NCBI RefSeq assembly: GCF_938030815.1
Contig: NZ_CALHII010000187.1
Coordinates: 1-29,526 of the forward strand
Direction of reading: 5' to 3'
DNA: 29,526 bases
Source: an uncultured Campylobacter sp.
Lineage (GTDB): Bacteria > Campylobacterota > Campylobacteria > Campylobacterales > Campylobacteraceae
Under the pieces are notes generated by a model. It was not told the DNA's origin, did no database searches, and saw only the letters and a program-made list of their open reading frames with translations. Each line of letters starts with the position of its first letter. Within the stretch, counting starts at the first letter, position 1. Shown here in pieces: positions 1 to 8,076 of the stretch. The translations under genes were made by a program, and so were the position numbers.

Positions 1-706
1 TATTTGCAAAAGGGGTGTCATGCACGGGGATCATCGCCATGCAGTTCATGATATCGGCTTGCCATTCTTTGGCTTTTTTCGCGATTTCGGGGACGTGATC
101 CATATTTACGCCAGGTATTACGACCGTATTGATCTTTACGATCATACGGGCTTCTTTTAGCCTGCGAATCCCTTCCTCTTGGCGCTCCCCAAGAATTCTA
201 GCGCCATCTTCGCCGTGGTAAATTTTGTTTTTGTGGCGCACCCACGCATAAATTTTGCCGCCTACGCCCGGCGTTACGGCATTAACGGTCACTGTCACGT
301 GGCTCACGCCGATTCGCACGATATCATCCACGTGCTCGGACAGGGACAGGCCGTTTGTGGATAGGCAAAGTAGGGCGTGAGGGAAACGGGCTTTGCATTT
401 TTCAAAAGTCGCTAGGGTTTTATCGGCATCGCACATAGGATCTCCTGGTCCTGCGATACCGATGACAGAGATATCTTGTCTAAATTTAAATAGATTTTCC
501 ACGTATAGCGCGGCTTCGTCCGGGCTTTGCACCCTCCCCGTTACGCCGGGACGATTTTCGTTGGCGCAGTCGTAGATGCGGTTGCAAAAATTGCATTGGA
601 TATTGCAATGCGGCGCTACGGGAAGGTGCACGCGCCCGTAGGCGGCGGACGCTTTTTTGCTAAAGCAGGGGTGGTTGTCGAAGGAGGGTTTGGCAAAAAA
701 ATTCAT
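1..706 (-). CDS. nifB: NifB-class radical SAM protein (partial, C-terminus beyond left edge)
   Basis: Only the first 235 residues are in the window. In NifB the radical SAM core joins two [4Fe-4S] units with a SAM-derived carbide to make the 8Fe precursor of nitrogenase cofactors. Seen here: the N-terminal HPCFS-like segment, then HLPVAPHCNIQCNFCNR (the CxxxCxxC SAM cluster site in the NifB-specific context), the following YDCANENRPGVT block, GIAGPGDP, and INTVVIPGVN. These blocks are typical of NifB rather than MoaA or PqqE. The ATG (704-706) overlaps the upstream stop as TGATG, so translation is coupled to the NapH-like gene. No nifH, nifD or nifK is visible here; they could lie to the left. 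A NifB homologue serving a different enzyme is possible, as for MarB of methylthio-alkane reductase. Family assignment is strong; the product's client is unknown. Confidence 0.85.
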   Translation of the reverse strand, partial: MNFFAKPSFDNHPCFSKKASAAYGRVHLPVAPHCNIQCNFCNRIYDCANENRPGVTGRVQSPDEAALYVENLFKFRQDISVIGIAGPGDPMCDADKTLATFEKCKARFPHALLCLSTNGLSLSEHVDDIVRIGVSHVTVTVNAVTPGVGGKIYAWVRHKNKIYHGEDGARILGERQEEGIRRLKEARMIVKINTVVIPGVNMDHVPEIAKKAKEWQADIMNCMAMIPVHDTPFAN

Positions 707-1482
707 CAATCTTTTTTCCTTCCGAATTTGATGGCGTCCGCGTGGCAAACATCCATACAGTCGCCGCAGTTCGTGCAGTTCATCTCGTCCGGTCTAGTGC
801 CCATTTCGCATTTGCGCAAACAGGCGTTGCAGTTATCGCAAGCATCCGTTTTATAAACGCGAAATATTGAAATTTTACGCAGCAGCTCCATTATGCCGCC
901 GCTCGGACAGGCGAAGCGACACCATAAATTTGCGACGATCAAGGATGCGGCGATAAGAGCTACGACGACGGCAGTGCGAACTGCCCAGTACCAGTCGGAA
1001 AATTTAAAAGACATGATAACGGCGTTGAGATACTCGTCGCTGGTGCGGATAGGGATCATGACGCGAGGATTGCCGTAGATAAAATAGACGCCCGCGCTAA
1101 GCAAAACGGCTAGAACCATGCCTATTTGCGCATATCGTAGCTTCCTGTTATTTTTTAGCTTGAGCTTAAAGGCGGCAAATTTGCCGAGCATTTGATTTAC
1201 GAATCCGCCCGGGCAAAGCCAGCCGCAAAACGCGCGCCCTAGGAAAATAACCAGCACGGGTATAAACAGCCAAAAGCCGAAAAACACGGTCGCGATCCGC
1301 CCCCAGCACGTGACTATCGGACAGGATTGGCAGTTTACGAAAGGCACGATAAATGGGCATCTAAAAATCCCGTAATACGCCCATTGCCCGATCGCGCCTA
1401 TAAAAATTAGCTGCACCAAGCGACGAATTTTAGTTAGCCTAGAGACTTTTTTCATCTTTGCCATATTTACGATACTAAACAT
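706..1482 (-). CDS. NapH/NosR-type membrane ferredoxin, 4Fe-4S binding protein
   Basis: A 258-residue membrane iron-sulfur protein. Hydrophobic segments lie near residues 22-40, 64-82, 118-138 and 168-188. Cysteine motifs seen in order are C42 with CQSCPIVTC (51-59), FCGWLCP (85-91) and a second membrane-edge motif WCRFACP, as in NapH, NosR and RdxA relatives. Two classical ferredoxin clusters follow near the C-terminus (CDNCNACLRKC and CTNCGDCMDVC). Such proteins pass electrons across or along the cytoplasmic membrane. It overlaps the upstream Tat protein gene by 8 bp and the nifB-like gene by one base, so it belongs to this operon and not to a nap cluster. No napG or napA is nearby. A role as electron donor to the reductase or to cluster assembly is inference. 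The ribosome site for this start is weak; an internal ATG at residue 7 is an alternative. Confidence 0.8.
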   Translation of the reverse strand: MFSIVNMAKMKKVSRLTKIRRLVQLIFIGAIGQWAYYGIFRCPFIVPFVNCQSCPIVTCWGRIATVFFGFWLFIPVLVIFLGRAFCGWLCPGGFVNQMLGKFAAFKLKLKNNRKLRYAQIGMVLAVLLSAGVYFIYGNPRVMIPIRTSDEYLNAVIMSFKFSDWYWAVRTAVVVALIAASLIVANLWCRFACPSGGIMELLRKISIFRVYKTDACDNCNACLRKCEMGTRPDEMNCTNCGDCMDVCHADAIKFGRKKD

Positions 1483-2332
1483 CTTTTACACCAAACCTTT
1501 CTATGAGTTCAAGCCCGCGTGCCGAATGGATGGAGGTAAAGCCGTGCCGCTCGAAAATTTCCTGCCCGTCCGAGCAGACGAAGTCTGCAAAGTCATCGGC
1601 AAGCTTCTCGTTTTTTACGTATTTCATGATATTTAGCGTAAAGGTAAGCGGTCCCGGCGGGATGAGTTTCTCGTCGATAGGCATGTATTCGATTTTGTCT
1701 TTAAATCTATCGTGCGTCGTTAGGCGCTTTTCGATGATGGACGCATCACCCTTGCCATCTACCAGATCGCACATCATAGTAATTACGCACGCTCCGTTGG
1801 CGACCATATTTTTCATAACAGGCTCGGTAAGGCCGGAATTTTTTAAAATTCCCTTTACCGGTCCGCTGCCCGGAGGCGAAGCCCTTAGCGGCAACATCAC
1901 CCGCACGCCGGGTTCCGCTAGATCCTTTAGATCGCGAATGCCCGCGGGATTTCCCTTCGGCACTACTAAAACGTAGTCGGTAAAACATAGCGGTCTAAAG
2001 CGAAGGCTAAGGCCTGCTTTGCGCAGTTTTTGGCTTAGCTCCAAAACGCGAGCGCCAAAAACCTCCGTCTTGCCCTGCAAGGCTAGCAGCGACTTTCCAA
2101 GCGCTCCCGCAAAAGCGCCGGTGTACTGGATGTTATGCCCCGTTTTGGACTCGTACGCTGCGTTTATCTGCGCAAAAGCCTCAGATAGTCCTCCGCACGA
2201 CCAAACCTGCAGCGAATCAGGCTTAAACGGCGTATAGCCAGCGAGCATCGCTTCAGGTCCGGCGATAGCGGCTGCCGCTAAAGCTCCTTTTAAAAAGCCG
2301 CGACGAGATACGTCTACTTCTTTAAATTTCAT
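1475..2332 (-). CDS. Tat-exported ModA-like solute-binding protein
   Basis: A 285-residue protein starting with a textbook twin-arginine signal (S9-RRGFLK-15 followed by an Ala-rich hydrophobic stretch), so export in a folded state is expected. The mature part has the layout of molybdate/tungstate-type periplasmic binding proteins: an early LQVWSCGGL strand, a TGAFAGALGKSLLAL oxyanion-binding-like loop, then FTDYVLVVPKGNP and DLAEPGVRV, which are common to ModA-like sequences. No ABC permease or ATPase gene is adjacent, which is odd for a transporter part. A well-placed AGGAG lies just upstream of the ATG. It sits between the double-cubane reductase (71 bp upstream) and the membrane ferredoxin gene it overlaps. 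The ligand cannot be read from sequence; an oxyanion or a small redox substrate of the operon are both possible. Confidence 0.75.
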   Translation of the reverse strand: MKFKEVDVSRRGFLKGALAAAAIAGPEAMLAGYTPFKPDSLQVWSCGGLSEAFAQINAAYESKTGHNIQYTGAFAGALGKSLLALQGKTEVFGARVLELSQKLRKAGLSLRFRPLCFTDYVLVVPKGNPAGIRDLKDLAEPGVRVMLPLRASPPGSGPVKGILKNSGLTEPVMKNMVANGACVITMMCDLVDGKGDASIIEKRLTTHDRFKDKIEYMPIDEKLIPPGPLTFTLNIMKYVKNEKLADDFADFVCSDGQEIFERHGFTSIHSARGLELIERFGVKDV

Positions 2333-2403
2333 CTAACCTCTCCTTTCTTTGGTTTGTTTTTAAATTTAGAAAATTCTTCATTTTAAAATTTCGAGCTACC
2401 CGC

Positions 2404-3516
2404 TTAAAGCAGTTCTATAAACGCCTCTAGGCGCGTTCGAATTTGCCCGATGTCCTGCTTGGAGTAGTCGGTCTCCAAACTCATATAGTTCGCTCCCGCT
2501 TCGCGGCTTGCTTCTTTGATCCTGTTCGTCTCGATCGCGTAGGTGTGACAGCCGCTTAGCACGACATCGATGACGCCGTCCGCTTGATACTCGCGGATAA
2601 ATTCCTTGATAATATCGCCTCTGGCGTCGTTTTGATACATCACCGAACAGGGGATTTTAAGGTAGCGCTCGGCGATATTTGCGACTAGATCGCCCTCTAG
2701 CTCTACGTTATTTTGATAGTTTTTCGTGCCCGTGCAGTTTTCAAAGGCCACCACGTCCGCGCCCAGCTCCTCGATCTGCTTGACGACCTTTTCATAGATG
2801 CCTCCGCTTGGACAGCCGGTGATGATGATGCGCTTTTTGTGTTTGGCGCCGCTCATATCTTTTTCGCGCAGAGCTTTTACGTAGGAGCGCAGCATGCGGA
2901 TCTTTTCGCTTTTGTCGTAGATGTAGTCGCTCGCAAACAGCACCTGATGCATTTCGCTACCGCTAATCGGGCTTGGATTTAGCTTGCCAAGCTCCATTAG
3001 CTCGTTTAGCGCGTCTCGTTCCTCGTTAAAGAGCTCTATCGTCTCTTTTAGCTTTTCGTCCGTTATTTTCGTGTTAAAACGCTGCTCTAGGTAGCCTTTA
3101 AACTCCCGCAGCTCCTGCGTCCAAAGCTCCAGACTGCGTTTATTTGTCATATTTGGCAGCTCCAAAACGCGGACTTCTTTGTGTTTTGCTAGCAGCTCGT
3201 ACATCTTTTTCTTGCCGTCGCAGGTCGTCTCGCCGACTACTACGTCGCTGGCGTTCATATAGGGGCATTTTTTAGTAACTGCGTAGCCGTAGCTTGCTTT
3301 AATTAGCGGGCAAAGATTACGCGGAAGCTCCGCGTGAGCGGCGTCTATCGGGCTCTCGTCATAGGCACAAAGCCCAACCGGCACGGCGCCCGCGGCGTAA
3401 ATGAGCTCCTTTGGCGAATATGTGCAAAACGTCCCCACGACGCTCATTCCTTCTGCTTTTAGATCCTGGAGCGCCATAGAATTTCGCTTTTTAAGCTCCG
3501 CAAAATCATACTTCAT
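2404..3516 (-). CDS. double-cubane-cluster anaerobic reductase (HgdB/YjiM family)
   Basis: A 370-residue member of the 2-hydroxyacyl-CoA dehydratase D-component superfamily, and specifically like the double-cubane cluster proteins (DCCP; E. coli YjiM). Conserved cysteines are visible at 31, 50, 69, 84 and 99 (FCTYSPKEL, GLC, PRNLCPLIKASYG, KCPY, GETTCDGKKKMYEL). The second Rossmann-like half carries TGCPSGG, FENCTG, IPCSV and SGCHTYAIETNR. Characterised DCCPs hold an [8Fe-9S] double cubane and, driven by their ATPase partner, reduce small molecules such as acetylene, azide and hydrazine; the physiological substrate is not established. The gene starts 11 bp inside the end of its activase gene, so the pair is coupled. 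The rest of the operon (Tat binding protein, membrane ferredoxin, NifB-like) suggests anaerobic reduction of a small molecule; that is inference. Confidence 0.88.
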   Translation of the reverse strand: MKYDFAELKKRNSMALQDLKAEGMSVVGTFCTYSPKELIYAAGAVPVGLCAYDESPIDAAHAELPRNLCPLIKASYGYAVTKKCPYMNASDVVVGETTCDGKKKMYELLAKHKEVRVLELPNMTNKRSLELWTQELREFKGYLEQRFNTKITDEKLKETIELFNEERDALNELMELGKLNPSPISGSEMHQVLFASDYIYDKSEKIRMLRSYVKALREKDMSGAKHKKRIIITGCPSGGIYEKVVKQIEELGADVVAFENCTGTKNYQNNVELEGDLVANIAERYLKIPCSVMYQNDARGDIIKEFIREYQADGVIDVVLSGCHTYAIETNRIKEASREAGANYMSLETDYSKQDIGQIRTRLEAFIELL

Positions 3517-4261
3517 CTTTTCTCCTTTTTCCCATTATCGCAGCACCCATCGCGCCGCAGTAGATTGCGTTTTCGTGAGTAAAAATTTCAGCCCCCAGAT
3601 GCTCGCCTAGAAGCTGCTTAAAGAGCGGCACGTTGCTAAGCCCGCCGCTTAAAAAATAAATTTGATTTTCCAGCCGTTTGATGAGAGAGGCGACCTTGTG
3701 CGCGGAGGAATCCACGATGGCGTAGGCGATCTCGCTAGTTTCGGCTCCATTTGCGCTTAGCGAGGACGGTCTCGGCAAAGACCGTGCATAGGGGCTTAGT
3801 TTGATCGCTGGATTTTTGCGGGCGGTTTTGTAAATTTCGCTTAGCTCAAGCCCCAAGCGGCCCGCGCTGATCTCTAAAAATTTGCCTGTGCCCGCTGAAC
3901 ACTTGTCGTTCATGATAAAATCCGCGGGCTTGCCGTTTAGGGTCTTGATCGCCTTCGTATCCTGTCCGCCCACGCCCTCTACGGTGCAGTCTTTCTCGAA
4001 CAAAAAGTGCGCCCCAAGGCTGTGGCATAAAATTTCGCTCATGCTAAGCCGCGCGTAGTCCACGCTGACGCGCCCGTAGCCTGTAGCCGTCACGAAGTCC
4101 CCCGCGTAGCCTTTTTGCTCCAAATTTTGCTTGATCTGCCAAGCGACTCTAACTGCGCTAAAGCCGCTTGACAGCAAAAACAGCTCGCAAAATTTGCCGT
4201 GCTCGTCCATAACGGCGATCTTTGACGACGCCCCGCCGATGTCGATACCGATAAAATGCAT
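3506..4261 (-). CDS. acyl-CoA dehydratase activase-type ATPase (YjiL/HgdC family), locally frameshifted
   Basis: A 251-residue ASKHA-fold ATPase that in this family carries a [4Fe-4S] cluster at its dimer interface and injects low-potential electrons into the reductase. Seen: the N-terminal phosphate loop IGIDIGGASSKIAV, GVGGQDTKAIK, and NDKCSAGTG with cluster ligand C121. The second expected cluster motif (CTVFAES/T) is absent from the encoded protein: residues 157-166 read PYARSLPRPS. The motif is found intact in the neighbouring frame at 3768-3788, between two compensating indels near 3789-3794 (a GGGG run) and 3764-3768. So either the assembly has two small errors or the gene is damaged. 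It is the first gene of the minus-strand operon and overlaps the reductase gene by 11 bp. No strong Shine-Dalgarno precedes the ATG. Confidence 0.8.
   Translation of the reverse strand: MHFIGIDIGGASSKIAVMDEHGKFCELFLLSSGFSAVRVAWQIKQNLEQKGYAGDFVTATGYGRVSVDYARLSMSEILCHSLGAHFLFEKDCTVEGVGGQDTKAIKTLNGKPADFIMNDKCSAGTGKFLEISAGRLGLELSEIYKTARKNPAIKLSPYARSLPRPSSLSANGAETSEIAYAIVDSSAHKVASLIKRLENQIYFLSGGLSNVPLFKQLLGEHLGAEIFTHENAIYCGAMGAAIMGKRRKDEV
3764..3794 (-). other. compensating frameshift patch in the activase gene
   Basis: In the minus-strand frame of the gene this patch encodes an atypical PYARSLPRPS. Shifting frame between the two ends yields CTVFAET (3768-3788), the canonical second cluster motif of activases. 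One base appears missing near the GGGG run at 3791-3794 and two near 3764-3768, together three, so the downstream frame is restored. Confidence 0.7.
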
Positions 4262-4287
4262 AAAATTTTAAATCCGTCGAAAAATAT

Positions 4288-4302
4288 TTCTACGCCGTAG
4301 AA
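4288..4302. promoter_or_regulatory. 15-bp perfect palindrome in leader of the reductase operon
   Basis: The sequence TTCTACGCCGTAGAA is a perfect 7-1-7 inverted repeat, 27 bp upstream of the activase start codon. A possible minus-strand -10 element (TATAAA, complement of 4332-4337) lies upstream, which would put the palindrome in the early leader. It could be an operator or a short RNA hairpin. No regulator can be named. Confidence 0.4.
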
Positions 4303-4416
4303 CTTTATCGCAATCTTAGCTTTTTAAGACTTTTATATCGCTGAAATTTAGCGTTTGCAGGCGGCGCGGATTAAATTTAGCCTCGCGCCGCGTTTGAATC
4401 GGTTTTAAATTTAAAT

Positions 4417-5349
4417 TTAGCGTTCGCGAGCGATTAAAATTCCGCTTAAAATCACCACCGCGATGCCCGCTAGCACTATCGGGCCAGGTAGCCGATCGCC
4501 TAGCATCATACCGAGCGCCATGCTAAAGAGGATGTCGCTATAGCTGATCGCAGCGACTATACCAGCTTTACGCGAAGCGGCGTAAGCGCGTGTCATATAA
4601 ATTTGAAAGTAGATCCCGCTGACGCCCAGAAGCGCCACGAGCACCCAGCCGAGCAGGCTCGGCAGATTAAAGTAAGCAAGCCTCGCCAAATCCGCTCCGC
4701 TGACAAGCCCTAAAATTTTGACCTCGCTATCACCGAGCGCCCAGCCCGCAGCCATCATCATTGCGCTTAGAAAGGTAGCGGACGAGACGAAAACGAGCAC
4801 GATGAGGTTGGTAGCGTAGTATTTGCGAAGCTCGCGCACGCTCGTGTATGCAAGCCCCGCGCACATGCCGCCGAAAATTCCCACCGCATCGGTTACGCTG
4901 ATGCCGATGTGTGGGCGCACGACGAGTAAAATTCCGCCAAATCCGAGCAGTATCGCAAACCAACCGCGCGAGCTTAGCTTTTCGCCTAAGAAAAACGCCG
5001 AAAATAGCGCGGTGAAAATGGGCGCCGTCTTTTGGAAGGTAAAAGCGGTGCCAAGATCGATGTGAGCGATATTGTAAAAGGTCGCTAAGATACCGCAGCT
5101 ACCGATAAAGCCGCGAAACGCGAGCAGCCACGGCTTGCCGCCCGGGCCTAGGTTTTTTACCCGCCGTAGAGAAAACAGCACGATCGCGATGCCTACGACG
5201 TTGCGGAAAAACACGATCTCGGCGCTGCTCATCCGCTCTGCCATGACCTTGGCTAGCGCGCCGTTTAGCGCGAAATAAAAGCTCGCTACGAGCATATAGT
5301 AAACGCCCAGATGTTTCAGCCAAAACGCGGAGTAAAATTTCTGCTTCAC
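4417..5349 (-). CDS. DMT-superfamily (EamA) transporter, downstream copy
   Basis: A 310-residue, very hydrophobic protein with about ten membrane segments arranged as two EamA halves, as in RhaT/YdcZ-type drug/metabolite exporters. Seen are the first-half signature around FFRNVVG and a second-half helix ending AISYSDILFSMALGMMLGDRLPGP, both shared with the gene just upstream, so the two are tandem paralogues. The start is a GTG (5347-5349) with AGGA five bases upstream; that ribosome site overlaps the TAG of the preceding gene, six bases away, so translation is coupled. Substrate cannot be predicted from sequence. The pair has no clear link to the reductase operon 155 bp downstream. Confidence 0.85.
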   Translation of the reverse strand: MKQKFYSAFWLKHLGVYYMLVASFYFALNGALAKVMAERMSSAEIVFFRNVVGIAIVLFSLRRVKNLGPGGKPWLLAFRGFIGSCGILATFYNIAHIDLGTAFTFQKTAPIFTALFSAFFLGEKLSSRGWFAILLGFGGILLVVRPHIGISVTDAVGIFGGMCAGLAYTSVRELRKYYATNLIVLVFVSSATFLSAMMMAAGWALGDSEVKILGLVSGADLARLAYFNLPSLLGWVLVALLGVSGIYFQIYMTRAYAASRKAGIVAAISYSDILFSMALGMMLGDRLPGPIVLAGIAVVILSGILIARER

Positions 5350-5355
5350 GCCGTC

Positions 5356-6261
5356 CTACTTTCGGTTAGCCACGAGCGCGCCCGCGGCGATGATGAGTGC
5401 CATGCCCCCAAGTGCCATGAAACCGGGCAAGGCGTCGCCTAGTAGCAGCCCAAATAGCGTCGAAAAGATGATGTCGGCGTAGCTGATCGTAGCTACTATG
5501 CCCGCTTTGCGCGTCGCGGCGTAGGCTTTGGTGACGTAGGTTTGATAAAACAGCCCCAGCAGCCCCAAAAGCACGGCAAAGAGCCAGCCCTGTGCGTTTG
5601 GAATTTTAAATTTGCAAAGCATAAAGCTTAGCGCGGGCGCGTCTATAAATTCCGCCGCGATCATAAGCGCTACGGGCATCAGCGTGCCGGCAAGAAGCGC
5701 AGAGAGGATGATCGTATCGGAGCTATAGTATTTACGTAGCCCGCGCACGGAGGTAAACGCCATCGCGGCGAATAATCCGCTTAAAATTCCAAAAATATCG
5801 CTCGGTTGCAAGCCAAACTGCGGCTGAATTACCAAAACGATGCCCACAAAGCCTAAGCAGACCGAGAACCAACCCATCGCGCCGAATTTTTCGCCGAGGG
5901 TAAAGTACGCGATGATCGCCGTCCAAATGGACGCCGTTTTTTGAAAGGTAAATGCCTCGCCGAGGCTGATGTTAGCGACGTTATAAAAAAATACCATCAG
6001 CCCCAAAATCCCGATAATGCCGCGAAACGCGAGCGTAAAAGGATGACCGCCCTTGTTTGCGAAGCGCGCCGTACGGGGACGAGCCTTGATTTTATAAAGC
6101 AGGATCAAAAGCCCCGGCAGATTGCGAAAGAGCACGACCTCAAGCGATGAAATTTGCGCACCCAAAAGCTTGGCAAAAACGCCCGTAAGAGAGTAGTAAA
6201 AGCACGCCATCAGCATATAATACACGCTTAGATGGTGCAGCAAGAAGTTGTTGTATTTCAT
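5356..6261 (-). CDS. DMT-superfamily (EamA) transporter, upstream copy
   Basis: A 301-residue paralogue of the following gene, again with about ten hydrophobic segments and two EamA repeats. Shared landmarks include HHLSVYYMLMACFYYSLTG at the start, LFRNLPG, GEAFTFQKTASIWTA, and KAGIVATISYADIIFSTLFG near the end. The ATG (6259-6261) has AAAGGGG upstream and a TATAAT -10 (complement of 6284-6289), so this gene opens a two-gene transcript. The substrate is unknown; members of the family export amino acids, nucleotides or metabolites. Divergence between the copies suggests an old duplication with possible specialisation. Confidence 0.85.
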   Translation of the reverse strand: MKYNNFLLHHLSVYYMLMACFYYSLTGVFAKLLGAQISSLEVVLFRNLPGLLILLYKIKARPRTARFANKGGHPFTLAFRGIIGILGLMVFFYNVANISLGEAFTFQKTASIWTAIIAYFTLGEKFGAMGWFSVCLGFVGIVLVIQPQFGLQPSDIFGILSGLFAAMAFTSVRGLRKYYSSDTIILSALLAGTLMPVALMIAAEFIDAPALSFMLCKFKIPNAQGWLFAVLLGLLGLFYQTYVTKAYAATRKAGIVATISYADIIFSTLFGLLLGDALPGFMALGGMALIIAAGALVANRK

Positions 6262-6283
6262 CGCGCCCCTTTAAATTTGCGGA

Positions 6284-6289
6284 ATTATA
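6284..6289 (-). promoter_or_regulatory. -10 element for the DMT transporter pair
   Basis: Minus-strand TATAAT located 22 bp upstream of the ATG at 6261, with an A/T-rich stretch upstream. This matches the Campylobacter sigma70 pattern in which the -10 dominates and the -35 is weak. Confidence 0.5.
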
Positions 6290-6651
6290 CACGCATAATG
6301 ATTAAATTTTAATATTCCGCCGTTTTAATATTTCGTCGCGCCGCCTGCTTTTGCGCGCCCCGTGCGACGGCTCGTTTTTGTACTTCGGCGCTTGTATGCG
6401 CAAAGCAGCCAAATTTGCGCAGCTGTGGGTTTATATGCTTTCGCGTAGTTGCGCCGGTTTTTAAAATTTATAAACTTTACGCACAGCTCCGCATTCTGCG
6501 ATATTTTCGGCGATGGCTCGCGCCTTGGTGACTTTTACGAGCGGCGTTTTGCTAGTGCCGCGATAAAATTTCGCTAAATTTAGCGCCTAAATTTTATAAA
6601 ATTTTGCCGCTCCCTTTCGCGAGCGAGCGCGTAGAATTTGGCTTTAATCTA
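6290..6651. other. intergenic region without recognisable gene
   Basis: This stretch lies between two divergent promoters (DMT pair and der). Open frames across it have no ribosome site and lack coding character; an extended reading of der back to 6604 is judged spurious. It has several AAATTT words and GCGC-rich spacers like the other intergenic regions. No RNA gene was recognised. Confidence 0.5.
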
Positions 6652-6665
6652 TTTTTGGTTATAAT
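6652..6665 (+). promoter_or_regulatory. sigma70 promoter of der
   Basis: TTTTTGG followed by TATAAT (6660-6665) is close to the Campylobacter vegetative consensus (T-rich stretch plus extended -10). It gives a leader of about 20 bases before the GTG at 6691. Confidence 0.65.
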
Positions 6666-6690
6666 CGCGCCAAAAACTACAAGGACGAAC

Positions 6691-8076
6691 GTGAAAAGTT
6701 TGATCATCATCGGGCGCCCCAACGTCGGTAAGTCGAGCCTTTTTAACCGCCTAGCGGGCGCTCGCATCGCCATCACGAGCGACGTTGCGGGTACGACGCG
6801 CGATACCAATAGGGCCGAAGCCGAAATTTTCGATCGCCGCGTGCGCGTGATCGATTCGGGCGGTCTGGACGACACTTCCGAGCTGTTTGCGCGTGTGCAA
6901 GCTAAGACGCTAAGCGAGGCCAAGAATGCGGATTTGATAATTTTTATGACGGACGGCAAGCTGCTTCCAAGCGATGATGAGCGGCGGATATTTTTCTCGC
7001 TACAGAGACTTGGTAAGCCCATCGCCCTGGCGGTCAATAAGATCGACGGCAAGCGCGACGAGGAGCGCAGCTGGGAGTTTAACGAATTCGGCGTTAAATT
7101 TTTCCCGATCTCCGTTTCTCACAACAGCGGCATCGACGAGCTGAAAGAGTGGATCTATGGCTTTTTGGACCCTGCGCCCGCGAGGCAGGATGAGGATGAA
7201 ATTTTTGATGATTTTATAGAGGGCTTTAACGACGAGGGCGAGCCGAAAGAGGGGCGCGACGAGGAATTTTACGCTAGTAAAACTATCGGCGTGGGTATCA
7301 TCGGGCAGGTGAACGTCGGTAAATCGAGCCTCCTAAACGCGCTTGTCGGCTCGCAGCGCTCGGTCGTGAGCGATTACGCGGGCACGACGATCGATCCGGT
7401 GAACGAAAGCACAGAATTTGAAGGGCGCACGCTCGAGTTTATCGACACGGCGGGCATTCGCCGCCGCGGCAAGATCGAAGGCATCGAGCGTTTCGCGCTA
7501 AATCGCACTGAAAAAATTTTACAAAACTCTGACATCGCGCTTTTGGTACTTGACGCAAGCGAGCCGCTAAACGAGCTGGACGAGCGCATAGCGGGGCTTG
7601 CGGCTAAATTTGAACTTGGACTCATCATAATTTTAAACAAATGGGATCTTTGCGAACGCGATTACGACGAGTTTTGCCGCGATTTGAGAGATAGGTTTAA
7701 ATTTCTTTCCTACGCGCCGATCATCAGCGTCAGCGCGACGGACAGGAAGCGGATCCATAAAATTTACCCGCTCATTTTGGAGGTTTATTCAAATTTCACG
7801 CGCAAGCTCGGCACCGCAAGGATCAATGAAGCGGTAGAAGCCGCGATAAAGGCGCATCCGATACCTCGCGAGCGGGGCAAATCGGTTAAAATTTACTACG
7901 CCGCACAGATCGGCTTTGCGCCGCCGAAGATCGCTCTTGTGATGAACCGCCCCGGTGCGCTGCATTTTAGCTACAAGCGCTATTTGATGAACAGGCTGCG
8001 CGCGAGCTTTGCTCTTTCGGGTAGTCCGCTAGTGCTGCTGCCGCGCAAAAAAGGTGAGGGCGATGAAGAGCGGTAA
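6691..8076 (+). CDS. der: ribosome-assembly GTPase Der (EngA)
   Basis: A 461-residue essential GTPase with two tandem G domains and a C-terminal KH-like domain, needed for maturation of the 50S subunit. First domain: GRPNVGKS, DSGG and NKIDG. Second domain: GQVNVGKS, DTAGIRRRGK, NKWD and a following ISVSA. The KH-like part includes AAQIGFAPPKIALVMNRP. The domains are joined by an acidic linker (DEDEIFDDFIEGFNDEGEP). The start chosen is GTG 6691, because AAGGA sits six bases upstream, the promoter is just ahead, and homologues begin right at this strand; the in-frame ATG 29 codons earlier lies upstream of the promoter. Its end overlaps aroK by 14 bp, so the genes are cotranscribed. Confidence 0.95.
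   Translation: MKSLIIIGRPNVGKSSLFNRLAGARIAITSDVAGTTRDTNRAEAEIFDRRVRVIDSGGLDDTSELFARVQAKTLSEAKNADLIIFMTDGKLLPSDDERRIFFSLQRLGKPIALAVNKIDGKRDEERSWEFNEFGVKFFPISVSHNSGIDELKEWIYGFLDPAPARQDEDEIFDDFIEGFNDEGEPKEGRDEEFYASKTIGVGIIGQVNVGKSSLLNALVGSQRSVVSDYAGTTIDPVNESTEFEGRTLEFIDTAGIRRRGKIEGIERFALNRTEKILQNSDIALLVLDASEPLNELDERIAGLAAKFELGLIIILNKWDLCERDYDEFCRDLRDRFKFLSYAPIISVSATDRKRIHKIYPLILEVYSNFTRKLGTARINEAVEAAIKAHPIPRERGKSVKIYYAAQIGFAPPKIALVMNRPGALHFSYKRYLMNRLRASFALSGSPLVLLPRKKGEGDEER

Noticed and set aside
2404..4261. 2-hydroxyglutaryl-CoA dehydratase for amino acid fermentation
   Set aside because: Only one dehydratase-type subunit is present, its cysteine pattern follows the double-cubane group, and no CoA-transferase gene accompanies it.
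6604..6690. N-terminal extension of Der by 29 residues
   Set aside because: It lies largely upstream of a consensus promoter; GTG 6691 has a good ribosome site and fits homologues.
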